Assembly (NCBI GenBank): GCA_040509055.1
Contig: JBEVLT010000378.1
Location: 1-9,543, forward strand
From: JAJKIP01 sp040509055
GTDB taxonomy: Bacteria > Bacteroidota > Bacteroidia > Chitinophagales > Chitinophagaceae
Direction: 5' to 3'
DNA: 9,543 bases
The position numbers and the translations under genes were made by a program. The notes under the pieces were generated by a model. That model made no database searches. It was given only the letters and a program-made list of their open reading frames with translations, and had not been told where the DNA came from. Position 1 is the stretch's first letter; the number at the start of each line of letters is the position of its first letter. Of this stretch, positions 1 through 6,669 are shown piece after piece.

Positions 1-63
1 CATTCATTCGGCTTGTCACACAAACGCGGTAAACGAAAGACGGATTAATTTTTTTAACCAAAG

Positions 64-71
64 AGGAGGTG
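64..71 (+). promoter_or_regulatory. Strong Shine-Dalgarno site of the first gene
   Basis: The octamer AGGAGGTG is fully complementary to the usual anti-Shine-Dalgarno end of 16S rRNA. The last G of GGAGG lies seven bases before the ATG at 77, a standard spacing. This fixes the start of the small gene. It stands out because miaB, the activator, the TPR gene, secG, mltG, yihY and the redoxin gene show nothing comparable, as expected in Bacteroidota, which rarely rely on this signal. Confidence 0.8.
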
Positions 72-76
72 TTGCT

Positions 77-340
77 ATGTACACGTATGATTTGCTGGAA
101 AAAGGATGTTACTACCTGGTGCGGGAAGCAGAGACCGGCCCCATCACCCTGATCAAGGTAGTGGTAGAGACGGATCATTGTTTGTTCATCCAGCGGTTCG
201 ACGATCCCACACTGACGGAATGGAAACTGAAAAGAGATATGCTGGCAGACATCATCGAGTGCCTGACCGACGAAACGGTGAAAGCATGGATGGAACATTA
301 TACCAGCCAGGATGCCTTTTATGAAGAAGACGACGAATAA
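77..340 (+). CDS. Small acidic protein of unknown function (87 aa)
   Basis: I do not recognise this protein and assign no function. The start is supported by the strong Shine-Dalgarno site at 64-71. It has no signal peptide and no membrane segment, so it is probably cytoplasmic. Residues 11-40 alternate hydrophobic and polar residues in a way that suggests beta strands (CYYLV, ITLIKVVV, CLFIQR). Residues 50-76 look helical (KLKRDMLADIIECL, then ETVKAWMEHY). The tail is very acidic, ending EEDDE. Three cysteines (11, 35, 61) are not arranged as a known metal motif. The next gene starts 81 bases downstream with no terminator between them, so read-through into pepP is possible. Codon use resembles the neighbours, which argues for a real gene. 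Confidence 0.75.
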   Translation: MYTYDLLEKGCYYLVREAETGPITLIKVVVETDHCLFIQRFDDPTLTEWKLKRDMLADIIECLTDETVKAWMEHYTSQDAFYEEDDE

Positions 341-375
341 GCGCCCGGGTTGACCATTCATGTATTTTTACGGAG

Positions 376-390
376 AAGGTGATCAGTATG
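376..390 (+). promoter_or_regulatory. Shine-Dalgarno-like site and ATG upstream of pepP, out of frame
   Basis: AAGGTGATC at 376-384 matches eight bases (AGGTGATC) of the complement of a typical 16S rRNA 3' end, and it sits at a normal distance from the ATG at 388. That ATG opens a frame one base out of step with pepP, running to a stop at 745-747. The pepP frame has a stop (TGA, 389-391) overlapping this ATG. The run of seven T at 415-421 lies between this ATG and the pepP ATG at 422. Losing one T would join the two and add 11 residues to the pepP product. The site could be a real start spoiled by a length change in the T run, a short leader frame, or chance. Confidence 0.4.
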
Positions 391-421
391 AATTATTTTA
401 GTTCAACTAATCACTTTTTTT

Positions 422-1885
422 ATGCCCCTTCGTTTTACCGCCAGCATTATTATCCTCATTGCCTTCCTGTTGCCAGCCATTCCTGGCCTGTCGCAGGACG
501 ACCTGCCCAAAGATTACCTGACCCCCGCATTTCATACCGGCCGGCGCACGGCCCTGCGGCAGCTGATGCCCGACAACTCGGTGATGGTCGTGATGGCCTA
601 CCCTGTCCGCACGTTCTCCAACGATGTGGATTATCTCTACCATCCCAACCCGGATATGTATTACTTCAGCGGTTACAAAGAGCCGCATTCATTGCTGCTG
701 ATCTTCAAAGAAGAACAAACAGACTCAGCCGGCAACAAATACAATGAAGTATTATTTGTACAAAAACGCGATGCCCGGCAGGAACAATGGACCGGCAAAC
801 GGCTCGGCACCGAAGGCGCCAGGGAACGGTCTGGCATACAAAGAGTATACAACGGAGAAGACTTCAACAATTTTCCGATTGATTTCTCCCGGTTCAGCAA
901 GATCATTTTCAGCCGGCTGCCGGAAGATATTGCCAACAGCAACTGGGAGAAGGCAGACCTGTACGACCTGGTGCAGCAGTTCAAACAAAAAGCCGCCCTG
1001 CCCGATGGCTATGCTTCGGACAGCCGCTTTGACAACCGCACGTATTTCCAGCTCACCGGCGCGCTGCGCGAAATAAAAACGCCCGAAGAAATGGTGCTGA
1101 TCCGCAAGGCGGTGGAGATATCCTGCCAGGGGCAGAACGAAGTGATGAAAGCCGTGCATCCCGGCATGTCGGAGCTGGAGATACAGGGACTGCATGAATT
1201 CGTACACAAAAAATACGGGGCCGAAGGCGTGGGCTATGGCTCTATCATCGGCTCAGGCGAGAACGGCTGCACGCTGCACTACGAAGAAAACACCAAAACA
1301 CGAATCGGCACCAGCATGGTGTTGATGGATGTGGGCGCAGAGTACCATGGCTATACGGCCGATGTAACGCGCACCGTCCCTGCTCAGGGTAAGTTCTCAC
1401 CGGAAGAAAAGCTCATTTACCAGCTGGTGTACGATGCGCAGGAAGCAGCTTTTGAAAAGCTGAAAGACGGCGCCAAATGGAGCGATGCGGGTACTGCCGC
1501 CCGGGAAGTGATCGCCGAAGGATTGCTGAAGCTGGGCATTATCAAGAACAAAAGCGAAGTAAGTAAATACTACCCGCACGGATTGTCGCACCACATCGGC
1601 CTGGACGTACACGACCGCGGGGCATCACCCACGCTGAAAAAAGACATGGTCATCACCATCGAGCCGGGCATCTACGTACCGGCCGGCAGCAATTGCGATA
1701 AAAAATGGTGGAGCATTGCCGTGCGCATCGAAGACGATGCGCTGATCACGCAAAACGGGTACGAACTGCTTTCCCATTTTGCGCCCCGCTCCGTGGAAGA
1801 GATCGAAAAAATGATCGCCCGGCCAAGCTCACTGGACGATTTCAAGCTGCCGCCGCTGCAGTCCGCCGAAAAGAAAGGTTTTTAA
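422..1885 (+). CDS. pepP: Exported Xaa-Pro aminopeptidase (M24 family)
   Basis: This is a metallopeptidase that removes an N-terminal residue preceding proline. Residues 1-24 form a signal peptide (a single Arg, then SIIILIAFLLPAIPG, likely cut near Ser24-Gln25), placing it in the periplasm or outside the cell. Residues about 34-165 form the aminopeptidase P N-terminal domain and about 220-460 the pita-bread catalytic domain. All five expected metal ligands are visible by motif: Asp303 (LMDVG), Asp314 (TADVTR), His390 (HGLSHH), Glu414 (TIEPG) and Glu437 (RIEDD). His386 and His397 (GLDVHD) also fit the active site. The length of 487 aa suits secreted Bacteroidota members. The ATG at 422 is chosen because it gives a standard signal peptide, although it has no Shine-Dalgarno site of its own; see the alternative ATG at 388. 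The family is certain; the exact start is less so. Confidence 0.93.
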   Translation: MPLRFTASIIILIAFLLPAIPGLSQDDLPKDYLTPAFHTGRRTALRQLMPDNSVMVVMAYPVRTFSNDVDYLYHPNPDMYYFSGYKEPHSLLLIFKEEQTDSAGNKYNEVLFVQKRDARQEQWTGKRLGTEGARERSGIQRVYNGEDFNNFPIDFSRFSKIIFSRLPEDIANSNWEKADLYDLVQQFKQKAALPDGYASDSRFDNRTYFQLTGALREIKTPEEMVLIRKAVEISCQGQNEVMKAVHPGMSELEIQGLHEFVHKKYGAEGVGYGSIIGSGENGCTLHYEENTKTRIGTSMVLMDVGAEYHGYTADVTRTVPAQGKFSPEEKLIYQLVYDAQEAAFEKLKDGAKWSDAGTAAREVIAEGLLKLGIIKNKSEVSKYYPHGLSHHIGLDVHDRGASPTLKKDMVITIEPGIYVPAGSNCDKKWWSIAVRIEDDALITQNGYELLSHFAPRSVEEIEKMIARPSSLDDFKLPPLQSAEKKGF

Positions 1886-1917
1886 GTAGGACTGCGGACC
1901 AAACTGGTGCTGCCATC

Positions 1918-1950
1918 CTGTCAGAAATACAGGCTTTCCGTGTATATTTG
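1918..1950 (+). promoter_or_regulatory. Bacteroidota-type promoter for miaB
   Basis: TATATTTG at 1943-1950 is a full match to the Bacteroidota -7 consensus TAnnTTTG. It lies 31 bases before the miaB ATG, which would give a leader of about 25-30 bases. The -33 element (TTTG-like) is poor: CTGT at 1918-1921 is at roughly the right distance. A short inverted repeat, CCTGT then ACAGG (1917-1921 and 1929-1933), overlaps the same region; it lacks a T run, so it is not a clear terminator for pepP. This is the best promoter in the window and would serve the series miaB to secG. Confidence 0.6.
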
Positions 1951-1954
1951 CACT

Positions 1955-1967
1955 CCGGAACCCCGGA
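1955..1967 (+). repeat. 13-base GC-rich inverted repeat ahead of miaB (copy 1)
   Basis: CCGGAACCCCGGA lies just downstream of the -7 element and ends 14 bases before the miaB ATG. With the flanking T at 1954 it forms TCCGG / CCGGA with a four-base loop, so it could fold in the leader RNA or act as a DNA operator. A copy differing at one position is found at 3438-3450, at almost the same distance from the next gene. In addition, CGGACCAAA occurs directly repeated at 1895-1903 and 1964-1972, flanking the promoter. Confidence 0.4.
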
Positions 1968-1981
1968 CCAAATTTCGTTGA

Positions 1982-3427
1982 ATGCTTGATTTAGTGACAG
2001 ATATCGTTGCCCATAAGCAGCAGGATGAAACCCGGCAGGGAGAAGCCTATGCCCCTTTTGCCGTCGACCCCAACCCATACCGCAAGCGGTTTTACATCGA
2101 AAGCTATGGCTGCCAGATGAATTTTGCCGACAGCGAGATCGTGGCTTCCATCCTGAACAAGGAAGGCTTTGGCGCTACGCGCAACGTGGAAGAGGCCGAC
2201 CTGATCTTTATCAATACCTGTTCCATCCGCGAGAAAGCTGAGCAGACCGTGCGCAGGCGCCTCACCGAATTCCGCAAGATCAAGGAGCAGAAAAAAGGCC
2301 TGCTTGTCGGTGTGCTGGGTTGCATGGCCGAGCGGCTCAAATCCAAATTCCTCGAAGAAGAAAAGCTGGTGGACCTGGTGGTGGGTCCCGATGCCTATCG
2401 CACCTTACCGGCCCTGGTAGAAGAAGCGGAAGGCGGCCAGAAGGCCGTGAACGTGCTGCTGAGCCGCGAGGAAACCTATGCTGATATTTCACCCGTTCGC
2501 CTCGATAGCAATGGCGTGTCTGCCTTTGTCAGCATCATGCGCGGATGTAACAATATGTGTTCCTTTTGCGTGGTGCCCTTTACCCGCGGCCGGGAGCGCA
2601 GCCGCGATGCAGCGTCCATCATCAGCGAATGCGAAGAGCTTTTTCGCAATGGTTATCGCGAAGTGACGCTGCTGGGCCAGAATGTGGACAGCTATTATTA
2701 TTTTGATCCTGCTGCCGGTACAGAACAGCAGCCGGTTACCTTTGCCTCGCTGCTGGAAAAAGTAGCGCTGATCTCGCCGGACCTGCGGGTACGGTTTTCT
2801 ACCTCCCACCCCAAAGACATTACCGATGAAGTGCTGCGCACCATGGCCCGGTACGAGAATATCTGCAACTACATTCACCTGCCGGTGCAGAGCGGCAATA
2901 CACGCATCCTGCAGCTGATGAACCGCACTTATACCCGCGAATGGTATATGGCCAAGGTGGACCGCATCCGGGAGATACTGCCTGACTGCGGTATCAGCTC
3001 CGATGTGATCGCAGGTTTTTGCACGGAAACAGAGGAAGAGCACCAGGATACCCTCAGCATCATGGCATACAGCGGGTACGATATGAGCTATATGTTCTTT
3101 TACAGCGAGCGGCCGGGCACCCTGGCGCAGCGCCGGTACAAGGACGATATACCCGAAGAGGTAAAGAAAAGAAGGCTGAAGGAGATCGTGGACCTGCAGA
3201 ACAGGCTGTCGCTGCAAAGCAACCGGAAGGATGTGGGCATCACCTGCCGCGTGCTGATAGAAAATACCAGCAAACGGAGCGAGGCCGACTGGATGGGCCG
3301 CAACTCGCAGAACAAAGTAGTGGTGTTTCCCAAAGAGAATTATGAACTAAAAAAAGGCGATTACGTTACTGTAAAGATAACGGCCTGTACCCAGGCTACC
3401 CTGCTGGGTACAATCGCTGAAGCATAA
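1982..3427 (+). CDS. miaB: tRNA (N6-isopentenyl adenosine-37-C2)-methylthiotransferase
   Basis: MiaB converts i6A at position 37 of tRNAs reading UNN codons into ms2i6A, using two [4Fe-4S] clusters and S-adenosylmethionine. The UPF0004 domain (about residues 36-150) holds Cys44 (SYGCQMN), Cys80 (NTCSIREKAEQ) and Cys114 (GCMAER), the ligands of the auxiliary cluster. The radical SAM domain (about 180-410) has the CxxxCxxC motif as CNNMCSFC with Cys189, Cys193 and Cys196, followed by PFTRGRERSR, a MiaB signature that separates it from MtaB and RimO. A TRAM domain covers about 414-478. At 481 aa it is normal for Bacteroidota, with a roughly 35-residue N-terminal extension. It follows a recognisable promoter and precedes the activator gene by 39 bases. 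All key residues are present. Confidence 0.97.
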   Translation: MLDLVTDIVAHKQQDETRQGEAYAPFAVDPNPYRKRFYIESYGCQMNFADSEIVASILNKEGFGATRNVEEADLIFINTCSIREKAEQTVRRRLTEFRKIKEQKKGLLVGVLGCMAERLKSKFLEEEKLVDLVVGPDAYRTLPALVEEAEGGQKAVNVLLSREETYADISPVRLDSNGVSAFVSIMRGCNNMCSFCVVPFTRGRERSRDAASIISECEELFRNGYREVTLLGQNVDSYYYFDPAAGTEQQPVTFASLLEKVALISPDLRVRFSTSHPKDITDEVLRTMARYENICNYIHLPVQSGNTRILQLMNRTYTREWYMAKVDRIREILPDCGISSDVIAGFCTETEEEHQDTLSIMAYSGYDMSYMFFYSERPGTLAQRRYKDDIPEEVKKRRLKEIVDLQNRLSLQSNRKDVGITCRVLIENTSKRSEADWMGRNSQNKVVVFPKENYELKKGDYVTVKITACTQATLLGTIAEA

Positions 3428-3437
3428 GTATGCAACA

Positions 3438-3450
3438 CCGGACCCCCGGA
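3438..3450 (+). repeat. 13-base GC-rich inverted repeat ahead of the activator gene (copy 2)
   Basis: CCGGACCCCCGGA matches the copy at 1955-1967 at 12 of 13 positions. It can pair CCGG (3438-3441) with CCGG (3446-3449) and ends 16 bases before the ATG at 3467. It lies in the 39-base spacer between miaB and the activator gene, where I see no promoter and no T run, so it is not a terminator. Confidence 0.4.
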
Positions 3451-3466
3451 TCGTAAACGCTGAGTA

Positions 3467-4720
3467 ATGGACATTCAATCGATAAAAAACAGGTTTGGCA
3501 TCATCGGCAATTCGCCTGCGCTGAACTATGCGCTGCAGGTAGCGGCCCAGGTATCCAATACGGACCTGACGGTGCTGATCATCGGCGAGAGTGGCGTGGG
3601 CAAGGAAGCCTTTTCCTCCATCATTCATACCCTGTCGTCGCGCAAACACAATCCGTTTATCGCCGTGAACTGCGGCGCCATACCCGAGGGCACCATCGAC
3701 TCGGAACTGTTTGGCCACGAAAAAGGCTCCTTCACCGGCGCGGTAGACAGCCGCAAGGGTTATTTCGAAACGGTCAATGGCGGAACGATATTCCTGGACG
3801 AGATCGGCGAAATGCCGCTGGGCACACAGGCCAGGCTGCTTAGAATGCTGGAAACGGGTGAGTTTATCCGGGTGGGATCGAGCAAGGTGCAGAAGACGGA
3901 TGTGCGCGTGATCGCAGCGACCAATAAAGACCTGCTGCAACTGGTACAGCAGGGAAAATTCAGGGAGGACCTCTATTACCGGCTGAGCACGGTGCCGATC
4001 CGCGTACCGGCCCTGCATGACCGCAAGGAAGACATTCATATCCTGTTCAGGAAATTTGCTACCGACTTTGCCGATAAGTATAAAACGGTACCGGTGCAGC
4101 TGGACGAGGACGCAAAAAACCTGTTAATTAATTACCCCTGGCCCGGCAATGTGCGGGAATTGAAGAATATTGCAGAGCAGATATCCGTGCTGACACAGGA
4201 CAAGCAGATCGGCGCTGCCGGCCTGAACAAATACCTGCAGCCTTATTCCAACAACCGGTTGCCGGTGCTGGTGAATGGCAGCGGGCAATCCTCCGGCGAC
4301 GGGCAGAGCTTTGCCAATGAGCGCGAGATCCTGTACAAGCTCTTCTTCGATATGAAAAAGGACGTGACGGAGCTGAAACGCATGTTCCTGGACATGCTGC
4401 AAAACCCTGGTAGCGTGGTCAAGGACCCGGCTTTCATCAACGAGCTGAAGGAACTGAAGGCTACCGAAAGCCTGAGCCAGGCTCCCCTGTTCGTACAACC
4501 ATCTTTGCAGCCGGCACCGATGGCCATCGGGATGAACAACGACGACATCCATGACCACGAAGAGGTGGAGGAAAGCCTGAACATCATGGACAAGGAGAAA
4601 GAACTGATCATCAAAGCCCTGAAAAAACACAAGGGCAAACGAAAAGATGCCGCCCTCGACCTGGGCATCAGCGAGCGAACCCTGTACAGAAAGCTGAAGG
4701 AATATGACATCGACGAATAA
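3467..4720 (+). CDS. Sigma-54-dependent transcriptional activator, AAA+ plus Fis-type HTH, no sensor domain
   Basis: This is a bacterial enhancer-binding protein that uses ATP hydrolysis to open sigma-54 promoters. The AAA+ domain fills residues about 11-245: Walker A GESGVGKE (40-47), the sigma-54 contact loop as GSFTGA (87-92) where GAFTGA is usual, Walker B GGTIFLDEIGEM (105-116), the arginine-finger region REDLYYRL (166-173) and sensor II WPGNVREL (225-232). A Fis-type helix-turn-helix occupies about 385-412 (KDAALDLGISERTLYRKL). No receiver, GAF or PAS domain precedes the AAA+ part. Between them lies a linker of about 110 residues containing a probable coiled coil (about 284-312) and a Pro/Gln-rich part. 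It probably shares a transcript with miaB, and its last 17 bases overlap lptE. The family is certain; its targets and signal are unknown. Confidence 0.95.
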   Translation: MDIQSIKNRFGIIGNSPALNYALQVAAQVSNTDLTVLIIGESGVGKEAFSSIIHTLSSRKHNPFIAVNCGAIPEGTIDSELFGHEKGSFTGAVDSRKGYFETVNGGTIFLDEIGEMPLGTQARLLRMLETGEFIRVGSSKVQKTDVRVIAATNKDLLQLVQQGKFREDLYYRLSTVPIRVPALHDRKEDIHILFRKFATDFADKYKTVPVQLDEDAKNLLINYPWPGNVRELKNIAEQISVLTQDKQIGAAGLNKYLQPYSNNRLPVLVNGSGQSSGDGQSFANEREILYKLFFDMKKDVTELKRMFLDMLQNPGSVVKDPAFINELKELKATESLSQAPLFVQPSLQPAPMAIGMNNDDIHDHEEVEESLNIMDKEKELIIKALKKHKGKRKDAALDLGISERTLYRKLKEYDIDE

Positions 4721-5279
4721 TTACACCAGTGTTTCCGGCCGGAAAAGCAAGACCCTGCTGTACCGGTTGCTGCCCTGCTCCTGGCTGTTGCTCATCGCCG
4801 GCCTGCTGGCCGTAGGCGTGCACACCAGCGGCTGCCGCATCTACAGTTTTCGCGATGTCTCCATCCCCGACTCCATCAAAACCGTCAAGATCAACTTTAT
4901 CGAGAACAAGGCTTCTTATGTGAACCCGCAGCTGGCCCAGCGGCTGACGGACCGGCTTCGCCAGAAGATCGTCAGCCAGACGCGTCTGTCGCAGACCAAC
5001 AATGACAATGCTGACTGGATCATCAATGCTACCATCACCGGCTACAGCTTCAGCACATCCGGTATCTCTCAGCAGCAGGAAGCCACCAACCGGCTTACCA
5101 TTACCGTGCATGTGATTATCGACAAGCAAAAATCAAACGAAACGAAGGAACAGGATGTCAGCCGCAGCTTCGAATTTTCGGCCAGCCAATCCATCCAGCA
5201 GGCCGAGACCAACCTGGCCGACGAGATCGTCCGCAGCATGACGGATGATATATTCAACCAGCTATTCTCCGAGTGGTAA
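4704..5279 (+). CDS. lptE: LPS-assembly lipoprotein LptE
   Basis: LptE is the outer-membrane lipoprotein that plugs and supports LptD in the final step of lipopolysaccharide delivery to the cell surface. Residues about 16-43 form a lipoprotein signal (basic start, then SWLLLIAGLLAVGVHTSG) with Cys44 as the likely lipidated residue. The lipobox is loose, with Thr at -3. The mature part has the LptE pattern: a conserved YSFRDVSIPDSIKTVKI strand, then NPQLAQRLTDRLRQKI, DWIINATITGYSF and LTITVHVII. At 191 aa it is slightly long, mainly from the N-terminal region before the hydrophobic core. It begins inside the end of the activator gene, in another frame, so translation of the two is probably coupled. 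An AAGGA at 4697-4701 is close to the ATG and at best a weak ribosome site. Confidence 0.85.
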   Translation: MTSTNNYTSVSGRKSKTLLYRLLPCSWLLLIAGLLAVGVHTSGCRIYSFRDVSIPDSIKTVKINFIENKASYVNPQLAQRLTDRLRQKIVSQTRLSQTNNDNADWIINATITGYSFSTSGISQQQEATNRLTITVHVIIDKQKSNETKEQDVSRSFEFSASQSIQQAETNLADEIVRSMTDDIFNQLFSEW

Positions 5280-5338
5280 GTTATTTTTTCCGGGCGGTAA
5301 AGCATTCCGCATTTCCCTATTACGCTTAACTTGTGCCC

Positions 5339-6301
5339 ATGAATCTAGCAGTTCACCGGTTGGTAAAATCCGTTACAGGTAAAGAGTCGCTCAGTGAATG
5401 CAGCACCAGCGAATTGGAACAGCTGGCTGCACAGCATCCCTTTTTCGGGCCGGCCCAGCTCCTGCTGGCCTGCAAGCTGCGTGGAGAGAACGATGCAGCT
5501 TATGAAGCGCAGGCACGGAAAGCGATGGTGCATTTTCCAGATCCGCTCTGGTACGATTATATAACGACACCGGATCCATACGAAGCCGTGCTCACGCAGC
5601 CCGCTATAACAGAGGAGCCGGCGGACCAGCCTGTAATAGTGGAGAACGTGGCGGCTGTGCCCGTACCTGCTGAAGAAACCGACCTGCTTCCGGAGCAGGA
5701 AACAGCTGCAACTGCTGAAGAAAATATTGTTCCGGCCGACCAGCCCGGATCAACAGCGACCCTGTCTGCGAAGCCTGGCACTATGGAAGAAACGGGTCTG
5801 CCCGCTTTCGGGGAAGCCATCATCCCTGCCGAAGAAATTGAAGCAGACGACGCTAACCAGCCGGATGAGGAAGAACCTGCTCTGCCGCCCCTGCCCAGGT
5901 TCGATCTCAAACCCGTGGAACCGGCGGAAAATGCGCTGGTGTTCGAGCCCTATCATACCGTGGACTATTTTGCCTCCCAGGGTATCCGCACACCGCTGGC
6001 CGAAAAGTCCGGCGACCGGTTCAGCCAGCAGCTCAAAAGCTTTACCGAATGGCTGAAGGCCATGAAACGGCTGCCGGAGCCCACAGCGGCTGCCCAACCG
6101 ACTGCGGGCGAAGAGCAGGTGGACCAGATGGCGGAGCGCTCCGTAACCGGCCGGGAGGTCATTACCGAAACCATGGCGGAAGTATGGGAGAAACAGGGAA
6201 ACCATGCCAAAGCCATCGATACCTACAGCAAATTAAGTTTGCTCAATCCCTCCAAAAGCGCTTATTTTGCAGCCAAAATCGAACATTTAAAGCACCAGTG
6301 A
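5339..6301 (+). CDS. Acidic protein with C-terminal TPR-like segment
   Basis: I do not know its function. The ATG at 5339 gives 320 residues; a GTG two codons upstream (5333) is possible but less likely. Residues about 3-75 are a helical, conserved-looking domain with a QHPFFGPAQLLLACKL stretch. Residues about 85-190 are a low-complexity acidic region rich in Glu, Pro and Ala, probably disordered. A middle block (about 200-245) contains VFEPYHTVDYFASQGI and KSFTEWLKAMKRLPEP. The C-terminus (about 273-315) resembles one TPR-type helix pair (TMAEVWEKQGNHAKAIDTYSKLSLLNPSKS). It has no signal peptide or membrane helix, so it is probably cytoplasmic. It sits between lptE (53 or 59 bases upstream) and secG (one base downstream), implying co-expression with secG and perhaps a protein-interaction role in export or envelope assembly. 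Confidence 0.85.
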   Translation: MNLAVHRLVKSVTGKESLSECSTSELEQLAAQHPFFGPAQLLLACKLRGENDAAYEAQARKAMVHFPDPLWYDYITTPDPYEAVLTQPAITEEPADQPVIVENVAAVPVPAEETDLLPEQETAATAEENIVPADQPGSTATLSAKPGTMEETGLPAFGEAIIPAEEIEADDANQPDEEEPALPPLPRFDLKPVEPAENALVFEPYHTVDYFASQGIRTPLAEKSGDRFSQQLKSFTEWLKAMKRLPEPTAAAQPTAGEEQVDQMAERSVTGREVITETMAEVWEKQGNHAKAIDTYSKLSLLNPSKSAYFAAKIEHLKHQ

Positions 6302-6302
6302 C

Positions 6303-6644
6303 ATGACTATTTTATTTCTGATACTGATCATCATTGCTTCTTTTGTCCTCGGGTTGATCGTGCTGATCCAAAACCCCAAAGGTGGCGGCCTGGCAGGCAA
6401 TATCGCCGGTTTCAGCAACCAGTTTATGGGTGTAAAGCAAACCACTGATGTGCTGGAAAAAGGAACCTGGATCTTTGCGGCCATCATCGGCGTTCTGTGT
6501 CTTGTTTCCACGCTGTTTATCAACCGTGGCGCCAGTGGTCCCGATGTTAGCAGCAAAGGCAGCGGCGCTCCCATTCCGCAATCGGCCCCAGCACCGCAGC
6601 CGGTCACACCTCCTAATACAACGACTTTTCCGGACAGCAATTAA
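6303..6644 (+). CDS. secG: Preprotein translocase subunit SecG
   Basis: SecG is the small non-essential partner of SecY and SecE that speeds protein translocation through the inner membrane. It shows the family layout: transmembrane helix 1 (residues about 2-23), the conserved loop QNPKGGGLAG (23-32), a GFSNQFMG stretch, and transmembrane helix 2 (about 54-74). At 113 aa it is longer than a minimal SecG because of a Pro/Ser/Thr-rich tail of about 39 residues after helix 2, which the known topology would place on the periplasmic side. The start is only one base after the stop of the previous gene. A strong terminator follows 25 bases after its stop codon, so it is the last gene of its transcript. 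Confidence 0.95.
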   Translation: MTILFLILIIIASFVLGLIVLIQNPKGGGLAGNIAGFSNQFMGVKQTTDVLEKGTWIFAAIIGVLCLVSTLFINRGASGPDVSSKGSGAPIPQSAPAPQPVTPPNTTTFPDSN

Positions 6645-6669
6645 TGTCCGCCTCATCATATTTTCAAGG

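Noticed and set aside
46..53. TAATTTTT as a -7 element for the first gene
   Set aside because: The final G is missing and no -33 element lies at a suitable distance; the T run could equally be the tail of something upstream.
350..370. A possible promoter for pepP: TTGACC (350-355) and TATTTTTA (363-370)
   Set aside because: The two elements are far too close for either a sigma-70 or a Bacteroidota promoter, and the second lacks the final G of TAnnTTTG.
1917..1933. Hairpin CCTGT / ACAGG after pepP as a terminator
   Set aside because: The stem is only five pairs and no T run follows; it overlaps the likely miaB promoter.
2489..3217. A 242-codon open frame on the - strand inside miaB
   Set aside because: It lies wholly opposite the radical SAM part of miaB, and the translation shows no family features.
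3347..4039. A 230-codon open frame on the - strand opposite the activator gene
   Set aside because: It covers conserved AAA+ motifs on the + strand and has no coherent motifs of its own.
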